From contig WRLE01000007.1 in the NCBI GenBank assembly GCA_009777775.1, positions 62,001 through 126,000 of the forward strand: a DNA stretch of 64,000 nucleotides, written 5' to 3'. Within the stretch, counting starts at the first letter, position 1. Each line of letters opens with the position of its first letter. This DNA is from Oscillospiraceae bacterium (GTDB lineage: Bacteria; Bacillota; Clostridia; Oscillospirales; Oscillospiraceae). Shown here one piece after another: positions 41,634-50,893 of the stretch. The position numbers and the translations under genes are program-made. Under the pieces are notes generated by a model. It saw nothing but the letters and a program-made list of their open reading frames with translations. It had not been told where the DNA came from and did not search any database.

Positions 41634-43271
41634 ATGCCGATTACCGAAATATTGGAAAAAAATGCACAACTGTACGGTCCCCAAGTCTGCCTCGTGGAAA
41701 TTAACCCTGATATGCCAGATACTGGCAAGAAGACTTGGAGGGAATACAGCCTGATTGAGCCTGCCCATGCACCATATTACAGACGGGAAATCACCTGGGA
41801 TGTGTTCAACGAAAAAGCAAATCGATTTGCCAATCTGCTTCTGTCCCGTGGTATAAAGAAAGGCGATAAAGTCGCAATTTTATTGACCAATTGCCTAGAA
41901 TGGCTACCGATTTATTTCGGCATACTAAAAAGCGGAGCAATAGCCGTTCCACTTAATTTTAGATATACAGCAGATGAAATCGAGTATTGCGTTAAACTCG
42001 CCGAAGTGGATGTTTTGCTATTTGGTCCAGAGTTCATTGGTCGCGTTGAAGAAATCGCAGAATATATCGACAAAAACAGAACCCTCCTTTTTTGCGGCAG
42101 CGGCGAATGCCCCACCTTTGCCGAGAGCTACAATGAGCTCACCGCCAACTGTTCTAGCCTATCTCCCGATGTGACGATAGTCGATGATGATTTTGCTGCA
42201 ATATACTTTTCCTCAGGTACGACAGGTTTCCCCAAAGCTATACTCCATAAACATAGGAGCTTAATGCATTCTTGCGAAATGGAACAAAATCACCATAGGC
42301 AAACTAAAGAAGACATTTTTTTATGTATCCCGCCCTTGTACCATACCGGTGCAAAAATGCATTGGTTTGGCAGCTTCCTAGTGGGTTCAAAGGGTATATT
42401 GCTCAAAGGCACTGAACCAAAGCATATTTTTGAAGCCATTTCCGCTGAAAAATGCACAATATTATGGCTATTAGTACCTTGGGCTCAAGATATACTCAGT
42501 GCTCTAGACAGCGGTGAGTTGAAAATCGATGACTATACCCTAGACCAATGGCGACTTATGCACATGGGTGCTCAGCCCATACCCCAAAGCCTTGTGAGAC
42601 GCTGGAAAGAGTATTTTCCGAACCATGAATATGATACAAACTACGGTTTAAGCGAATCCACTGGTCCTGGTTGCGTCCATCTGGGTATTGAAAACCTTGA
42701 TAAAGTAGGCGCTATTGGGATTGCCGGATATGGCTACGAAACCAAAATCGTTGATGAAAACGGTGCAACTGTTGACAGAGGTATTGTTGGAGAGCTATGC
42801 GTAAAAGGTCCCAGCCTCATGGAATGTTATTACAACGACCCAGAAGCTACTTCGGAAGTGCTTGTTGACGGATGGTTATTCACCGGAGACATGGCACAAG
42901 AAGATGATGACGGCTTTATATTCCTAGTAGATCGAAAAAAGGATGTTATTATTTCAGGCGGAGAAAATATCTATCCTGTTCAAATCGAAAACTATTTATC
43001 CGCCCATCCCGATGTGAAGGATGTAGCAGTAATAGGCTTACCAGATAAGCGTTTGGGCGAGATTTCTGCAGCTATCATTGAAATCGAAAAAGGTCACGAA
43101 TGTGACGAAGAAAGCATAAATAATTTTTGCCTCGATCTCCCCCGCTACAAACGCCCTCACCGCATAATATTCGCCGATGTGCCTCGAAACGCCACAGGCA
43201 AAATAGAAAAGCCTAAGCTCAGGCGGGAATATGGCGCAGATAGCATCGTTGCCACACAAACACGAGAATAA
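41634..43271 (+). CDS. AMP-forming acyl-CoA ligase
   Basis: The 545-residue enzyme belongs to the adenylate-forming (ANL) family. It has the P-loop YFSSGTTGFPKAILHKH, NYGLSESTGPG, GWLFTGDMAQEDDDGF and the C-terminal GGENIYPVQIENYL...ATGKIEKPKLR with the catalytic Lys. GGAAGG is 10 nt before the ATG. It leads the operon with iorAB and a second, phenylacetate-type ligase, so an aryl or branched-chain acid is the likely substrate. Confidence 0.88.
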   Translation: MPITEILEKNAQLYGPQVCLVEINPDMPDTGKKTWREYSLIEPAHAPYYRREITWDVFNEKANRFANLLLSRGIKKGDKVAILLTNCLEWLPIYFGILKSGAIAVPLNFRYTADEIEYCVKLAEVDVLLFGPEFIGRVEEIAEYIDKNRTLLFCGSGECPTFAESYNELTANCSSLSPDVTIVDDDFAAIYFSSGTTGFPKAILHKHRSLMHSCEMEQNHHRQTKEDIFLCIPPLYHTGAKMHWFGSFLVGSKGILLKGTEPKHIFEAISAEKCTILWLLVPWAQDILSALDSGELKIDDYTLDQWRLMHMGAQPIPQSLVRRWKEYFPNHEYDTNYGLSESTGPGCVHLGIENLDKVGAIGIAGYGYETKIVDENGATVDRGIVGELCVKGPSLMECYYNDPEATSEVLVDGWLFTGDMAQEDDDGFIFLVDRKKDVIISGGENIYPVQIENYLSAHPDVKDVAVIGLPDKRLGEISAAIIEIEKGHECDEESINNFCLDLPRYKRPHRIIFADVPRNATGKIEKPKLRREYGADSIVATQTRE

Positions 43272-43327
43272 AATTCATACTATATAGTATTAAACTAATA
43301 TCAACCAAAATAGACAAGGGGAATTTT

Positions 43328-45052
43328 ATGAAAGAGTTATTGCTAGGAAACGCAGCAATCGCACGGGGTTTATACGAAGCCGGTTGCTCTGTTGTTTCAA
43401 GTTATCCAGGTACGCCCAGCACGGAAATCACCGAAACCGCTTCGGAATACGATGAAATTTACTCCGAATGGGCTCCAAACGAAAAAGTTGCCATGGAAGT
43501 TGCCTTTGGTGCTTCCCTTGCAGGAGTTCGTAGTTTCACAGCCATGAAGCATGTGGGCTTAAATGTCGCCGCAGACCCCTTGTTTACCATTGCATATACA
43601 GGAGTTAATGCTGGAATGGTCATCGTAGTCGCAGACGACCCAGGACTACATTCTTCACAAAACGAGCAGGACTCCCGTAATTATGCCATAGCAGCAAAGC
43701 TTCCCATGCTGGAACCAGCCGATTCCGAGGAATGTCTAAGCTATACAAAATATGCTTATGAGCTTTCGGAATTGTTTGATGTTCCCGTCATGATACGCAC
43801 AAGCACTCGCATCGCCCACTCCCAGAGCATTGTGGAAACATCTGATCGTGTTGTTCCTGATACTAAAGAGTATAAAAAAGACGTAGCAAAATACGTCATG
43901 ATGCCTGCAGCAGCTAAAGCTCGCCATAGAATCGTGGAAGAAAGACTCGAGAAACTTCGTCAATTAGCTGAGGACTCCTTTTTAAATCGCATTGAAATGG
44001 GCGATACAAAAATGGGAATTATCACATCTGGAGCATCATATCAATATGTAAAAGATATATTTGGAGAGAGCGTAAGCGTCTTAAAGCTTGGTATGGTTAA
44101 TCCTTTACCCATTAAATTAATTCAAGACTTTGCTTCTCGCGTCGATAAGTTGATTGTTGTCGAAGAATTGGACAGTATAATCGAGAACCATTGCAGAAAA
44201 CTTTATCTTGAAGTTACCGGCAAGGATGTTTTCCCCTTAGTGGACGAGTTTTCACCGAATCTCATAGCCAACTTGCTCGGTCTTGAAGTTAATGAGGGAA
44301 TAAGCATGGAGGAGCCTCTCCCCCAACGCCCACCTGTCATGTGTGCCGGCTGTCCCCACCGTGGAATGTTTTATACTTTAAACAAAAAGGGTGTTACAGT
44401 CTTGGGTGACATTGGCTGTTACACCTTGGGCTCCATGGCTCCTTTATCAGCAATGGATATGACGATTTGCATGGGTGCTTCAGTATCGAGTCTTCACGGC
44501 TTTAATCGCGCCGGCGGTAAAAACAGCGTTGCCGTCATCGGCGATTCCACTTTTGTCCACACAGGAATCAATGGACTCATCGACATTGCATACAATGGCT
44601 CCGATTCCACGGTAATCATTGTGGATAACTCCACCACAGGTATGACGGGTCATCAAGATAATCCAACGACAGGTTATGATATTAAAGGCGAACCAGCTGG
44701 TAAAATCGACCTTGAAGCCTTATGTAAAGCCTTGGGGATTCAGCGTGTTCGAGTTGTAGACCCCTATGACCTCGACCAATGTTCCAGGGTTCTCGATGAA
44801 GAAATGGATGCCCTGGAACCCTCTGTAATTATATCGAGAAGACCCTGCGTCCTCTTACGTTCGGTTTCAGCGAAACCCCCAATCAGTGCCGATGAAGATA
44901 AATGCTCTGGCTGTCAACTATGCATGGACATCGGTTGCCCTGCAATCAGCATGAAAGACAACAAAACGCGCATTGATGCCACCTTGTGTACAGGTTGCAA
45001 GGTTTGTATTCAATTATGCAACTTCGATGCGCTTGTTTCAAATGAGGTGTGA
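43328..45052 (+). CDS. iorA: indolepyruvate:ferredoxin oxidoreductase, alpha subunit
   Basis: IorA with IorB oxidatively decarboxylates aryl (or branched) 2-oxoacids to acyl-CoA, reducing ferredoxin. The 574-residue subunit has SSYPGTPSTEI at the N-terminus, the TPP/Mg region GDIGCYTLG...GASVSSLHG and GDSTFVHTGINGLIDIAYN, and a C-terminal ferredoxin domain with CSGCQLCMDIGCP and CTGCKVCIQLC. It is followed one base later by iorB. Reduced ferredoxin could feed the [FeFe] hydrogenase. Confidence 0.95.
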   Translation: MKELLLGNAAIARGLYEAGCSVVSSYPGTPSTEITETASEYDEIYSEWAPNEKVAMEVAFGASLAGVRSFTAMKHVGLNVAADPLFTIAYTGVNAGMVIVVADDPGLHSSQNEQDSRNYAIAAKLPMLEPADSEECLSYTKYAYELSELFDVPVMIRTSTRIAHSQSIVETSDRVVPDTKEYKKDVAKYVMMPAAAKARHRIVEERLEKLRQLAEDSFLNRIEMGDTKMGIITSGASYQYVKDIFGESVSVLKLGMVNPLPIKLIQDFASRVDKLIVVEELDSIIENHCRKLYLEVTGKDVFPLVDEFSPNLIANLLGLEVNEGISMEEPLPQRPPVMCAGCPHRGMFYTLNKKGVTVLGDIGCYTLGSMAPLSAMDMTICMGASVSSLHGFNRAGGKNSVAVIGDSTFVHTGINGLIDIAYNGSDSTVIIVDNSTTGMTGHQDNPTTGYDIKGEPAGKIDLEALCKALGIQRVRVVDPYDLDQCSRVLDEEMDALEPSVIISRRPCVLLRSVSAKPPISADEDKCSGCQLCMDIGCPAISMKDNKTRIDATLCTGCKVCIQLCNFDALVSNEV

Positions 45053-45053
45053 T

Positions 45054-45626
45054 ATGAGTACAAAAAACATCATGGTCGTCGGAGTCGGCGGACAAGGCAA
45101 TGTCTTAGCTAGCAAGCTTCTCGGGAGACTCCTCATGAACGAAGGTTTTGACACAAAGGTTTCCGAGGTTCATGGAATGAGCCAACGTGGAGGATCCGTT
45201 GTCACCTATGTTCGTTTTGGAGAGAAAGTCTATTCTCCAGTCATTGATAAAGGACAAGCCGATTTTATCGTCGCTTTTGAGCTCCTTGAAGCATCTCGCT
45301 GGCTCAACCATTTGGCGGAAAACGGCCAAATATTAACCAACACCCAGCGCATAGACCCCATGCCTGTCATCACAGGTGCGATGGAGTATCCTGAGAATTT
45401 AGTTGAGAAAATGCAAAATGCAGGAGCAAAAGTAGATGCCATTGACGCACTCTCTCTGGCTGAAGAAGCTGGTTCTTCCAGAGCCGTGAATATTGTGATG
45501 ATGGGTCGTTTATCGAATTATTTTGACTTTAGCGAAGCTTCTTGGAACGAAGCATTACTAAGCACCATTCCCGAAAGATACATGGATATGAACTTCAAAG
45601 CCTTTGCCCTTGGCAAAAATGCTTAA
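45054..45626 (+). CDS. iorB: indolepyruvate:ferredoxin oxidoreductase, beta subunit
   Basis: The 190-residue gamma/beta-type subunit starts NIMVVGVGGQGNVLASKLLG and has VSEVHGMSQRGGSVVTYVRFG, the family's conserved CoA-proximal segment. The start at ATG 45054, 1 nt after the iorA stop and after GAGGTG, gives the normal N-terminus. It forms a complex with IorA. Confidence 0.94.
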   Translation: MSTKNIMVVGVGGQGNVLASKLLGRLLMNEGFDTKVSEVHGMSQRGGSVVTYVRFGEKVYSPVIDKGQADFIVAFELLEASRWLNHLAENGQILTNTQRIDPMPVITGAMEYPENLVEKMQNAGAKVDAIDALSLAEEAGSSRAVNIVMMGRLSNYFDFSEASWNEALLSTIPERYMDMNFKAFALGKNA

Positions 45627-45670
45627 ATTATAGTAATAAAAGATAATCCAAATAGGAAAGGGTTTTTAAC

Positions 45671-46969
45671 TTGGAATTGTACTACCAACCAGATATAGAG
45701 CGTATGTCTCGCACTCAGATGAGGGATCTTCAAAGTAAACGGCTTGTGTCCCAAGTAAATCATGTATATACAAATGTCCCATATTATAAAAAACTCATGG
45801 ACGATAAAGGTGTAAAGCCATCGGATATAGCCTCCATCGATGACCTGCACAAATTACCATTTCTCACAAAGGAAGATTTGCGACAAGCCTATCCCTATGG
45901 TCTGTTGGCAAAACCTTTGGACGATTGTGTCCGCATTCAATCCACCAGCGGAACAACCGGAACTAGAGTTGTAGCTTTTTACACGCAAAACGATATAGAA
46001 CTCTGGGAAGAAAGCTGCGCTCGTGCCCTCACTGCTGCTGGTGGAACAAAAAGCGATGTGGTGCAAGTTGCCTATGGATATGGCTTGTTTACTGGAGGAC
46101 CAGGGTTAAACGGCGGTTCCCATAAAATCGGCTCATTGACTCTGCCCATGTCTTCCGGCAATACAGAAAGGCAAATACAATTCATGTGCGACTTGGGTAC
46201 AACGATAATTTGCTGCACCCCATCATATGCAGAGTATCTTGCCGAAACCATTGAAGAAATGGGTATGCGGGACAAAATCCAGCTAAAAGCCGGCATATTC
46301 GGCGCAGAAGCTTGGAGTCAGGAAATGCGATTGCGTCTTGAGGCAAACCTGGGCATCAAAGCTTTTGACATATATGGTCTAACCGAAATTTCAGGTCCTG
46401 GCGTTTCCTTTGAGTGTTCTGAGCAAACGGGAATGCACATCAACGAAGACCATTTTATCCCTGAACTAATCGATCCTGAGACCGGTGAAGTATTACCAAT
46501 GGGAGAAAAAGGTGAATTAGTGTTCACCTGTGTTTCCAAAGAAGCTTTCCCCCTTCTTCGCTACAGAACTCGCGACATCTGTATCCTTAACCAAGATGAA
46601 TGTTCATGTGGAAGAACTTTGACAAAAATGTCGAAAATCTTGGGACGTAGCGATGATATGCTTATTATCAAAGGAGTCAACGTTTTCCCATCACAGATTG
46701 AGACAGTACTCATCGGATATGGTCTTTCAGCCAATTACCAACTCATAGTTGACAGGGTGAATCACTCTGATACCTTGGAAATTAAAGTTGAACTGACCCC
46801 TGAAATGTTTTCAGATACAGTTAGGGGTATAGAAGGCAAAGAAAGAGAAATACACAATAAAATCGCAAATATTCTTGGCATCACTTCTAAGGTGACCCTT
46901 GTTGCTCCGAAATCCATCACCCGCAGCGAAGGAAAAGCAGTACGTGTCATCGACAATCGCAAAATCTAA
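45671..46969 (+). CDS. paaK: phenylacetate-CoA ligase family protein
   Basis: The 432-residue adenylate-forming enzyme has RIQSTSGTTGTRVVAFYT, YGLTEISGPGVSFEC, RYRTRDICIL and the C-terminal GRSDDMLIIKGVNVFPSQIE typical of PaaK. A zinc-type cysteine region (CSCGRTL) is present. PaaK homologues are regularly found beside iorAB in anaerobes and archaea, handling the aryl-CoA made by IorAB. It starts at TTG 45671 after AGGAAAGGG. Confidence 0.92.
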   Translation: MELYYQPDIERMSRTQMRDLQSKRLVSQVNHVYTNVPYYKKLMDDKGVKPSDIASIDDLHKLPFLTKEDLRQAYPYGLLAKPLDDCVRIQSTSGTTGTRVVAFYTQNDIELWEESCARALTAAGGTKSDVVQVAYGYGLFTGGPGLNGGSHKIGSLTLPMSSGNTERQIQFMCDLGTTIICCTPSYAEYLAETIEEMGMRDKIQLKAGIFGAEAWSQEMRLRLEANLGIKAFDIYGLTEISGPGVSFECSEQTGMHINEDHFIPELIDPETGEVLPMGEKGELVFTCVSKEAFPLLRYRTRDICILNQDECSCGRTLTKMSKILGRSDDMLIIKGVNVFPSQIETVLIGYGLSANYQLIVDRVNHSDTLEIKVELTPEMFSDTVRGIEGKEREIHNKIANILGITSKVTLVAPKSITRSEGKAVRVIDNRKI

Positions 46970-46992
46970 ATGAAATTATTGGAGTCAATATC

Positions 46993-47421
46993 ATGACCAT
47001 AGAACAACTATCGGTATTTATAGAAAACAAGCCTGGAAAGCTAGTGGAAGCCTTGGAACTCCTATCCCAAGCTGGTATTGATTTGCGCGCCTTATCCCTT
47101 GCTGACACCGCTGACTTTGGCATTTTGAGGATAATCGTTGACCAGCCATCCCTTGCCTTGGAAAGACTCCAAGCAGAGGGTTACCTCGTGCGGACAAATC
47201 AAGTCGTTCCCGTTTCCGTTGGAGACAAACCAGGAGGTCTCGCCGCAGTCCTACGCATTTTAGCTAACAATGGAATCGATGTGGAATACACATACGCCTT
47301 TGTCGCCCATGCGTCCGATATGGCTTACGTAATCCTCAGGGTTGCCGACAATGATGTGGCTGTCAATGTACTAAAAGAAAACGGCATCGCTCTACTAACA
47401 CCAGCAGAAATGTTTGGATGA
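46993..47421 (+). CDS. tandem ACT-domain protein
   Basis: The 142-residue protein is two ACT domains: residues about 1-66 (QLSVFIENKPGKLVEALELL) and 70-140 (VVPVSVGDKPGGLAAVLRIL). ACT domains bind amino acids. Such proteins commonly accompany paaK and iorAB and may sense aromatic or branched amino acids. It ends the operon 24 nt after paaK. Confidence 0.88.
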   Translation: MTIEQLSVFIENKPGKLVEALELLSQAGIDLRALSLADTADFGILRIIVDQPSLALERLQAEGYLVRTNQVVPVSVGDKPGGLAAVLRILANNGIDVEYTYAFVAHASDMAYVILRVADNDVAVNVLKENGIALLTPAEMFG

Positions 47422-47467
47422 CCAGTAACAGTAAGGTCATTTTACAAAAACACCACAAGCATTTTAC

Positions 47468-47496
47468 TTTACTTTTACCTACAAATTTGGTAAGAT
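47468..47496 (+). promoter_or_regulatory. promoter of the FMN riboswitch-ribU unit
   Basis: TTTACT (47468-47473) and TAAGAT (47491-47496) are 17 nt apart, about 20 nt upstream of the aptamer. Confidence 0.6.
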
Positions 47497-47516
47497 GAAT
47501 CCATAAGTAAATATTT

Positions 47517-47652
47517 GCGTCTTCGGGGCAGGGTGAAATTCCTTACCGGCGGTTATAGTCCGCGAACGCAGAGATTAAGTTAAATTTCTTTGCGTGGAAT
47601 TGGTGAAATTCCAATACCGACAGTTAAAGTCTGGATGGGAGAAGATGATGAT
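47517..47652 (+). ncRNA. FMN riboswitch (RFN element)
   Basis: The RFN consensus is clear: TCGGGGCAGGGTGAAATTCC, then TACCGGCGGTTATAGTCCGC, and later TTGGTGAAATTCCAATACCG with ACAGTTAAAGTCTGGATGGG. A terminator at 47698-47727 and ribU follow. With FMN bound, transcription should stop before ribU. Confidence 0.97.
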
Positions 47653-47697
47653 TTATAGTGCGAAAATGCATATGTATTTTCCATGTTTATCATATTG

Positions 47698-47727
47698 CAC
47701 CCGAAGGAACTCCCTTTGGGTGTTTTT
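47698..47727 (+). terminator. FMN-controlled intrinsic terminator
   Basis: CACCCGAAGG (47698-47707) pairs with CCTTTGGGTG (47713-47722) with one G-U, followed by TTTTT. It is the expression platform of the FMN riboswitch. Confidence 0.88.
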
Positions 47728-47776
47728 CTATCTTATATCGCAAAGCCAAAAATACTATTATTCGGAGGTATTAACA

Positions 47777-48451
47777 ATGTCACCAACAACCACATCACGT
47801 ACAGCTCGTACAAAAAAACTCGTTACCCTCGCTGTCCTCAGCACAATTGCCTATGTTGTTATGATCATCCTAAAATTTCCAGTGGTGCTCTTTCTCAGCT
47901 ATGAGCCCAAGGATGCCATCATCGCTTTAGGGGGATTTTTATACGGACCCCTTGCTGCCATGGTTATGTCCATAATCGTCGCTTTTGTGGAAATGGTTAC
48001 CGTCAGTACAACATGGATCTACGGAGCCGTTATGAACGCTCTATCATCTTGCACCTTTGCTTGCACAGCCGCTTTTGTATATAGTAAAAAACGCACAATC
48101 CCAGGAGCTGCAATCGGCTTAGTTGCTGGAGTTGCGGTTACTGTACCTGTAATGTTACTCTGGAACTATACCATGGTACCTCTTTATATGGGAGTACCAA
48201 GGGCTGTTGTAAAAGATATGCTAGTACCCACTTTTCTCCCATATAACCTGCTGAAATACAGCATAAGCGGTGCGATTACTGTGCTCTTGTTTAAGCCCAT
48301 CAGCCTTGCTTTGGAAAAAGCGAAGTTAATGCCACAATATAATACAACAGAGACATCAAGCAAAAGACTCAACACAGGCACCATCATCGTATCAACCTTA
48401 GTACTAGTTTCTTGTATCCTTTTCATATTATCCTGGCGTGGAATTATATAA
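47777..48451 (+). CDS. ribU: riboflavin ECF transporter S component
   Basis: The 224-residue membrane protein has about six helices and the RibU pattern LVTLAVLSTIAYVVMIILKF, YEPKDAIIALGGFLYGP and WNYTMVPLYMGVPR. It captures riboflavin for the ECF energy-coupling module, which is encoded elsewhere. CGGAGG at 47763-47768 fixes the ATG at 47777. Control by the FMN riboswitch supports the assignment. Confidence 0.94.
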   Translation: MSPTTTSRTARTKKLVTLAVLSTIAYVVMIILKFPVVLFLSYEPKDAIIALGGFLYGPLAAMVMSIIVAFVEMVTVSTTWIYGAVMNALSSCTFACTAAFVYSKKRTIPGAAIGLVAGVAVTVPVMLLWNYTMVPLYMGVPRAVVKDMLVPTFLPYNLLKYSISGAITVLLFKPISLALEKAKLMPQYNTTETSSKRLNTGTIIVSTLVLVSCILFILSWRGII

Positions 48452-48457
48452 ACTAAA

Positions 48458-48486
48458 ACAAAATGATTGCTATGCAATCATTTTGT
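48458..48486. terminator. perfect 13-bp hairpin after ribU
   Basis: ACAAAATGATTGC (48458-48470) pairs with GCAATCATTTTGT (48474-48486) around TAT. The T-run after it is weak, but the T-rich right arm could still act in termination. Confidence 0.6.
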
Positions 48487-48487
48487 C

Positions 48488-48516
48488 TTGATATTGGATT
48501 TAAAATAAAGTATAAT
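48488..48516 (+). promoter_or_regulatory. promoter of the aminotransferase at 48545
   Basis: TTGATA (48488-48493) and TATAAT (48511-48516) are 17 nt apart, 29 nt before the ATG. Confidence 0.75.
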
Positions 48517-48544
48517 TGGCAAAAATTGTAAAGGAGCATTTTAC

Positions 48545-49732
48545 ATGAAAGAGATATCGCGAATCGCTGCGGCTGTTCAAGCATCCACAACGCTAAAAGT
48601 CGATGCGCTATTTAAGCAAATGAAAGCCGACGGGTTGGATGTCGTGGGTTTTGGAGCTGGAGAACCGGATTTTGACACCCCGGACAATATAAAGGAAGTT
48701 GCATATAATGCGATACGCGATGGTCAAACTAAATACACCCCCTCAAACGGTACTCTTGAACTGAGGGAAGCCGTTGCAAAGAGGCTTTTCGCCGATTGCA
48801 ATGTACAGTATTCGTCTAACCAAATTGTAGTCGCCAGTGGAGCAAAGCACAGCATTTATATAGCTTTACAGACACTAATAAATCCTGGCGATGAAGTACT
48901 CCTCCCTGCTCCATATTGGGTGACCTATGAAGAAGCAATAAAAATGTCTGGGGGAGTACCAGTGATAATTAATGCACCAGAATCGCAGGATTTCAAAATA
49001 ACAAGCCAACAGCTGGAAAACGCTGTCACTGATAAAACAAAACTCTTTATATTAAATAATCCATCGAATCCCACGGGAATGTTATATAGCGAAACTGAGC
49101 TAAAAGCCCTAGCTGATGTTTGCGTTGCCCATGATTTATATATACTTTCAGACGAAATATATTATAAGCTCCTATATGATGGCAAAACCTTCACCAGCAT
49201 GGCAGCCCTGGGAGAGGAAATAAAAGCGAGAACAATCCTTGTTAATGGCGTATCCAAGAGTTATGCAATGACAGGTTGGAGAATCGGCTACACTGCCTCA
49301 GACGCAAAAATAGCCGAGGTGATGTCAAATTACCTCAGCCATTCCACAAGCTCCCCCAGCACAATATCTCAAATCGCTGCAGTTGAAGCATTAAACGGTC
49401 CTCAGGAAGGCATCGATGCGATGCGCGATGTGTTTGAGCAGCGTCGAAATTACATAACTGAGCGAGTAAACTCCATAGATGGCATCAGCTGCCGCATCCC
49501 CGAAGGCGCATTTTATATAATGATAAACATCGAAAAACTAATCGGTAGAACCCTTGGCGGGAAAATAATCAATAACAGCGATGACTTTTCCCTCGCATTT
49601 TTAGAAAGCGGTTTGGTCGCTGTTGTCTCCTGTACTGGTTTCGGCTGCGATAACTTTGTGCGACTGACCTACGCAGCCTCCATGGAATCCATTAAAGAAG
49701 GTCTTGACCGCCTAGAAACCTTCGTCAAATAA
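48545..49732 (+). CDS. class I aminotransferase, aspartate aminotransferase-like
   Basis: The 395-residue PLP enzyme has FGAGEPDFDTPDNIK, ASGAKHSIY, LNNPSNPTGMLYS, LSDEIYYKLLYD and the PLP lysine in GVSKSYAMTGWRIGY. It is of the Ib aspartate/aromatic type. Its position after the iorAB module suggests it could supply 2-oxoacids from amino acids, but it has its own promoter. Substrate not determined. Confidence 0.9.
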   Translation: MKEISRIAAAVQASTTLKVDALFKQMKADGLDVVGFGAGEPDFDTPDNIKEVAYNAIRDGQTKYTPSNGTLELREAVAKRLFADCNVQYSSNQIVVASGAKHSIYIALQTLINPGDEVLLPAPYWVTYEEAIKMSGGVPVIINAPESQDFKITSQQLENAVTDKTKLFILNNPSNPTGMLYSETELKALADVCVAHDLYILSDEIYYKLLYDGKTFTSMAALGEEIKARTILVNGVSKSYAMTGWRIGYTASDAKIAEVMSNYLSHSTSSPSTISQIAAVEALNGPQEGIDAMRDVFEQRRNYITERVNSIDGISCRIPEGAFYIMINIEKLIGRTLGGKIINNSDDFSLAFLESGLVAVVSCTGFGCDNFVRLTYAASMESIKEGLDRLETFVK

Positions 49733-49778
49733 TTATTATTACAAGCTTACTTGAATAACTACCCCATATGAGGCATTA

Positions 49779-50048
49779 TTATTTGTCGTGTCTGGGTCTA
49801 TTGGTTACTTTAATTATAGCTGCACCCATTGCCGTTACTAAGTCAGCCTTGTATTGTGGGTCAAAGTCACTCAATTGGGCAAAGAGAGCACCCTGATCAG
49901 TTACCACATAATTCGGCTCTAGTGTGTTGAGCATTATAGCTGTCACATCCAGTTTACATATGTCGCATTGACATACCTCCATATCTGGGTATACTCTATC
50001 AACATACACCTTCACGGCTTCTTCCGTATAATTTCTAAGTTGTCTCAT
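49779..50048 (-). CDS. ComFB-family protein
   Basis: The 89-residue protein matches the late competence ComFB domain: QLRNYTEEAVKVYVDRVYPD, then CQCDICKLDVTAIMLNTLEP and YVVTDQGALFAQL. The three cysteines CxCxxC may bind metal. ComFB is found in the comF operon of Bacillus, but its role is unclear and the rest of the operon is not here. GGAGG is 8 nt before the ATG at 50048. It is a single-gene unit. Confidence 0.88.
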   Translation of the reverse strand: MRQLRNYTEEAVKVYVDRVYPDMEVCQCDICKLDVTAIMLNTLEPNYVVTDQGALFAQLSDFDPQYKADLVTAMGAAIIKVTNRPRHDK

Positions 50049-50130
50049 GCCCATAACCTCCATAATAGCTTTAATAATATTATTTATCGGAATAATTTAA
50101 GTAAAACCTTACCCTGTAATACTAGAAAAA

Positions 50131-50160
50131 AGAACACCCCCGCCCTATTGGGCGGGGGCG
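50131..50160 (-). terminator. strong terminator of the fhs-corrinoid operon
   Basis: CCCCCGCCC (50137-50145) pairs with GGGCGGGGG (50150-50158) with a 4-nt loop. On the minus strand it is followed by TTCTTTTTT, 35 nt after the corrinoid-protein stop codon. Confidence 0.9.
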
Positions 50161-50193
50161 CTTTGCTATGATAAAGTTTTTGCTTAAACTAGA

Positions 50194-50829
50194 TTAGGAA
50201 ACCAATGATACAGCTTTAACAGCGGCTGCGCCGGCGTCTACTGTATATGCATCTCCACCGATTTCGTCACAGAACTCTTGAGTAATCGGTGCACCGCCGA
50301 CCATGATTTTAGCAGTGTTTTTAACACCAGCATCGATCAAGGCTTTGACAGTGTTTCTCATGGAATCCATTGTGGTGGTGAGAAGAGCTGAGCAAGCAAC
50401 AATCTTGGTATCGGGATTCTCTTTGAAGGTCTCAACGAACTTCTCTGCAGGTACGTCGACTCCGAGGTCAATGACTTCAAAGCCAGCGGACTCGATCATC
50501 AGCGCAACGAGGTTCTTGCCGATGTCATGGAGGTCACCGGCGACTGTGCCGATGATGCATTTGCCAAGCGCGCCAACTGCGCCGGCGGAGAGGTTTGGAC
50601 GAAGTACTTCGACGCCCAGTTTCATTGTTTTTGCCGCTACGAGCATCTCAGGAACGAAAACTTCGTTCGCTTGGAATTTCGCGCCGACAACGCCCATGGC
50701 TGCGATCATGCCATCGTTGAGGATTGCATTGGGATCGTCACCCTCTGCAAGGGCCTCTTTGATGAGATCCTCGATGAGCTTTACTTTGCCGTTTTCTACG
50801 GCCGCTGAGATTTCTGCGATTTTGGACAT
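50194..50829 (-). CDS. methyltransferase corrinoid protein (MtaC/MtbC type)
   Basis: The 211-residue protein has an N-terminal four-helix cap (residues about 1-90) and a B12-binding Rossmann domain with the lower-ligand histidine motif GDLHDIGKNLVALM, then SALLTTTMDSM and VGGAP. It carries the methyl group on cobalt between a methyl donor system and tetrahydrofolate. GGAGGAGAT fixes the ATG at 50829. It is the last gene of the operon after the DHPS-like methyltransferase, its likely partner. Confidence 0.93.
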   Translation of the reverse strand: MSKIAEISAAVENGKVKLIEDLIKEALAEGDDPNAILNDGMIAAMGVVGAKFQANEVFVPEMLVAAKTMKLGVEVLRPNLSAGAVGALGKCIIGTVAGDLHDIGKNLVALMIESAGFEVIDLGVDVPAEKFVETFKENPDTKIVACSALLTTTMDSMRNTVKALIDAGVKNTAKIMVGGAPITQEFCDEIGGDAYTVDAGAAAVKAVSLVS

Positions 50830-50893
50830 GGTATCTCCTCCTGTTAAAAAAATAAAATATAAATTGGGAAACTCAAAATAATTGGTTGTGGTG

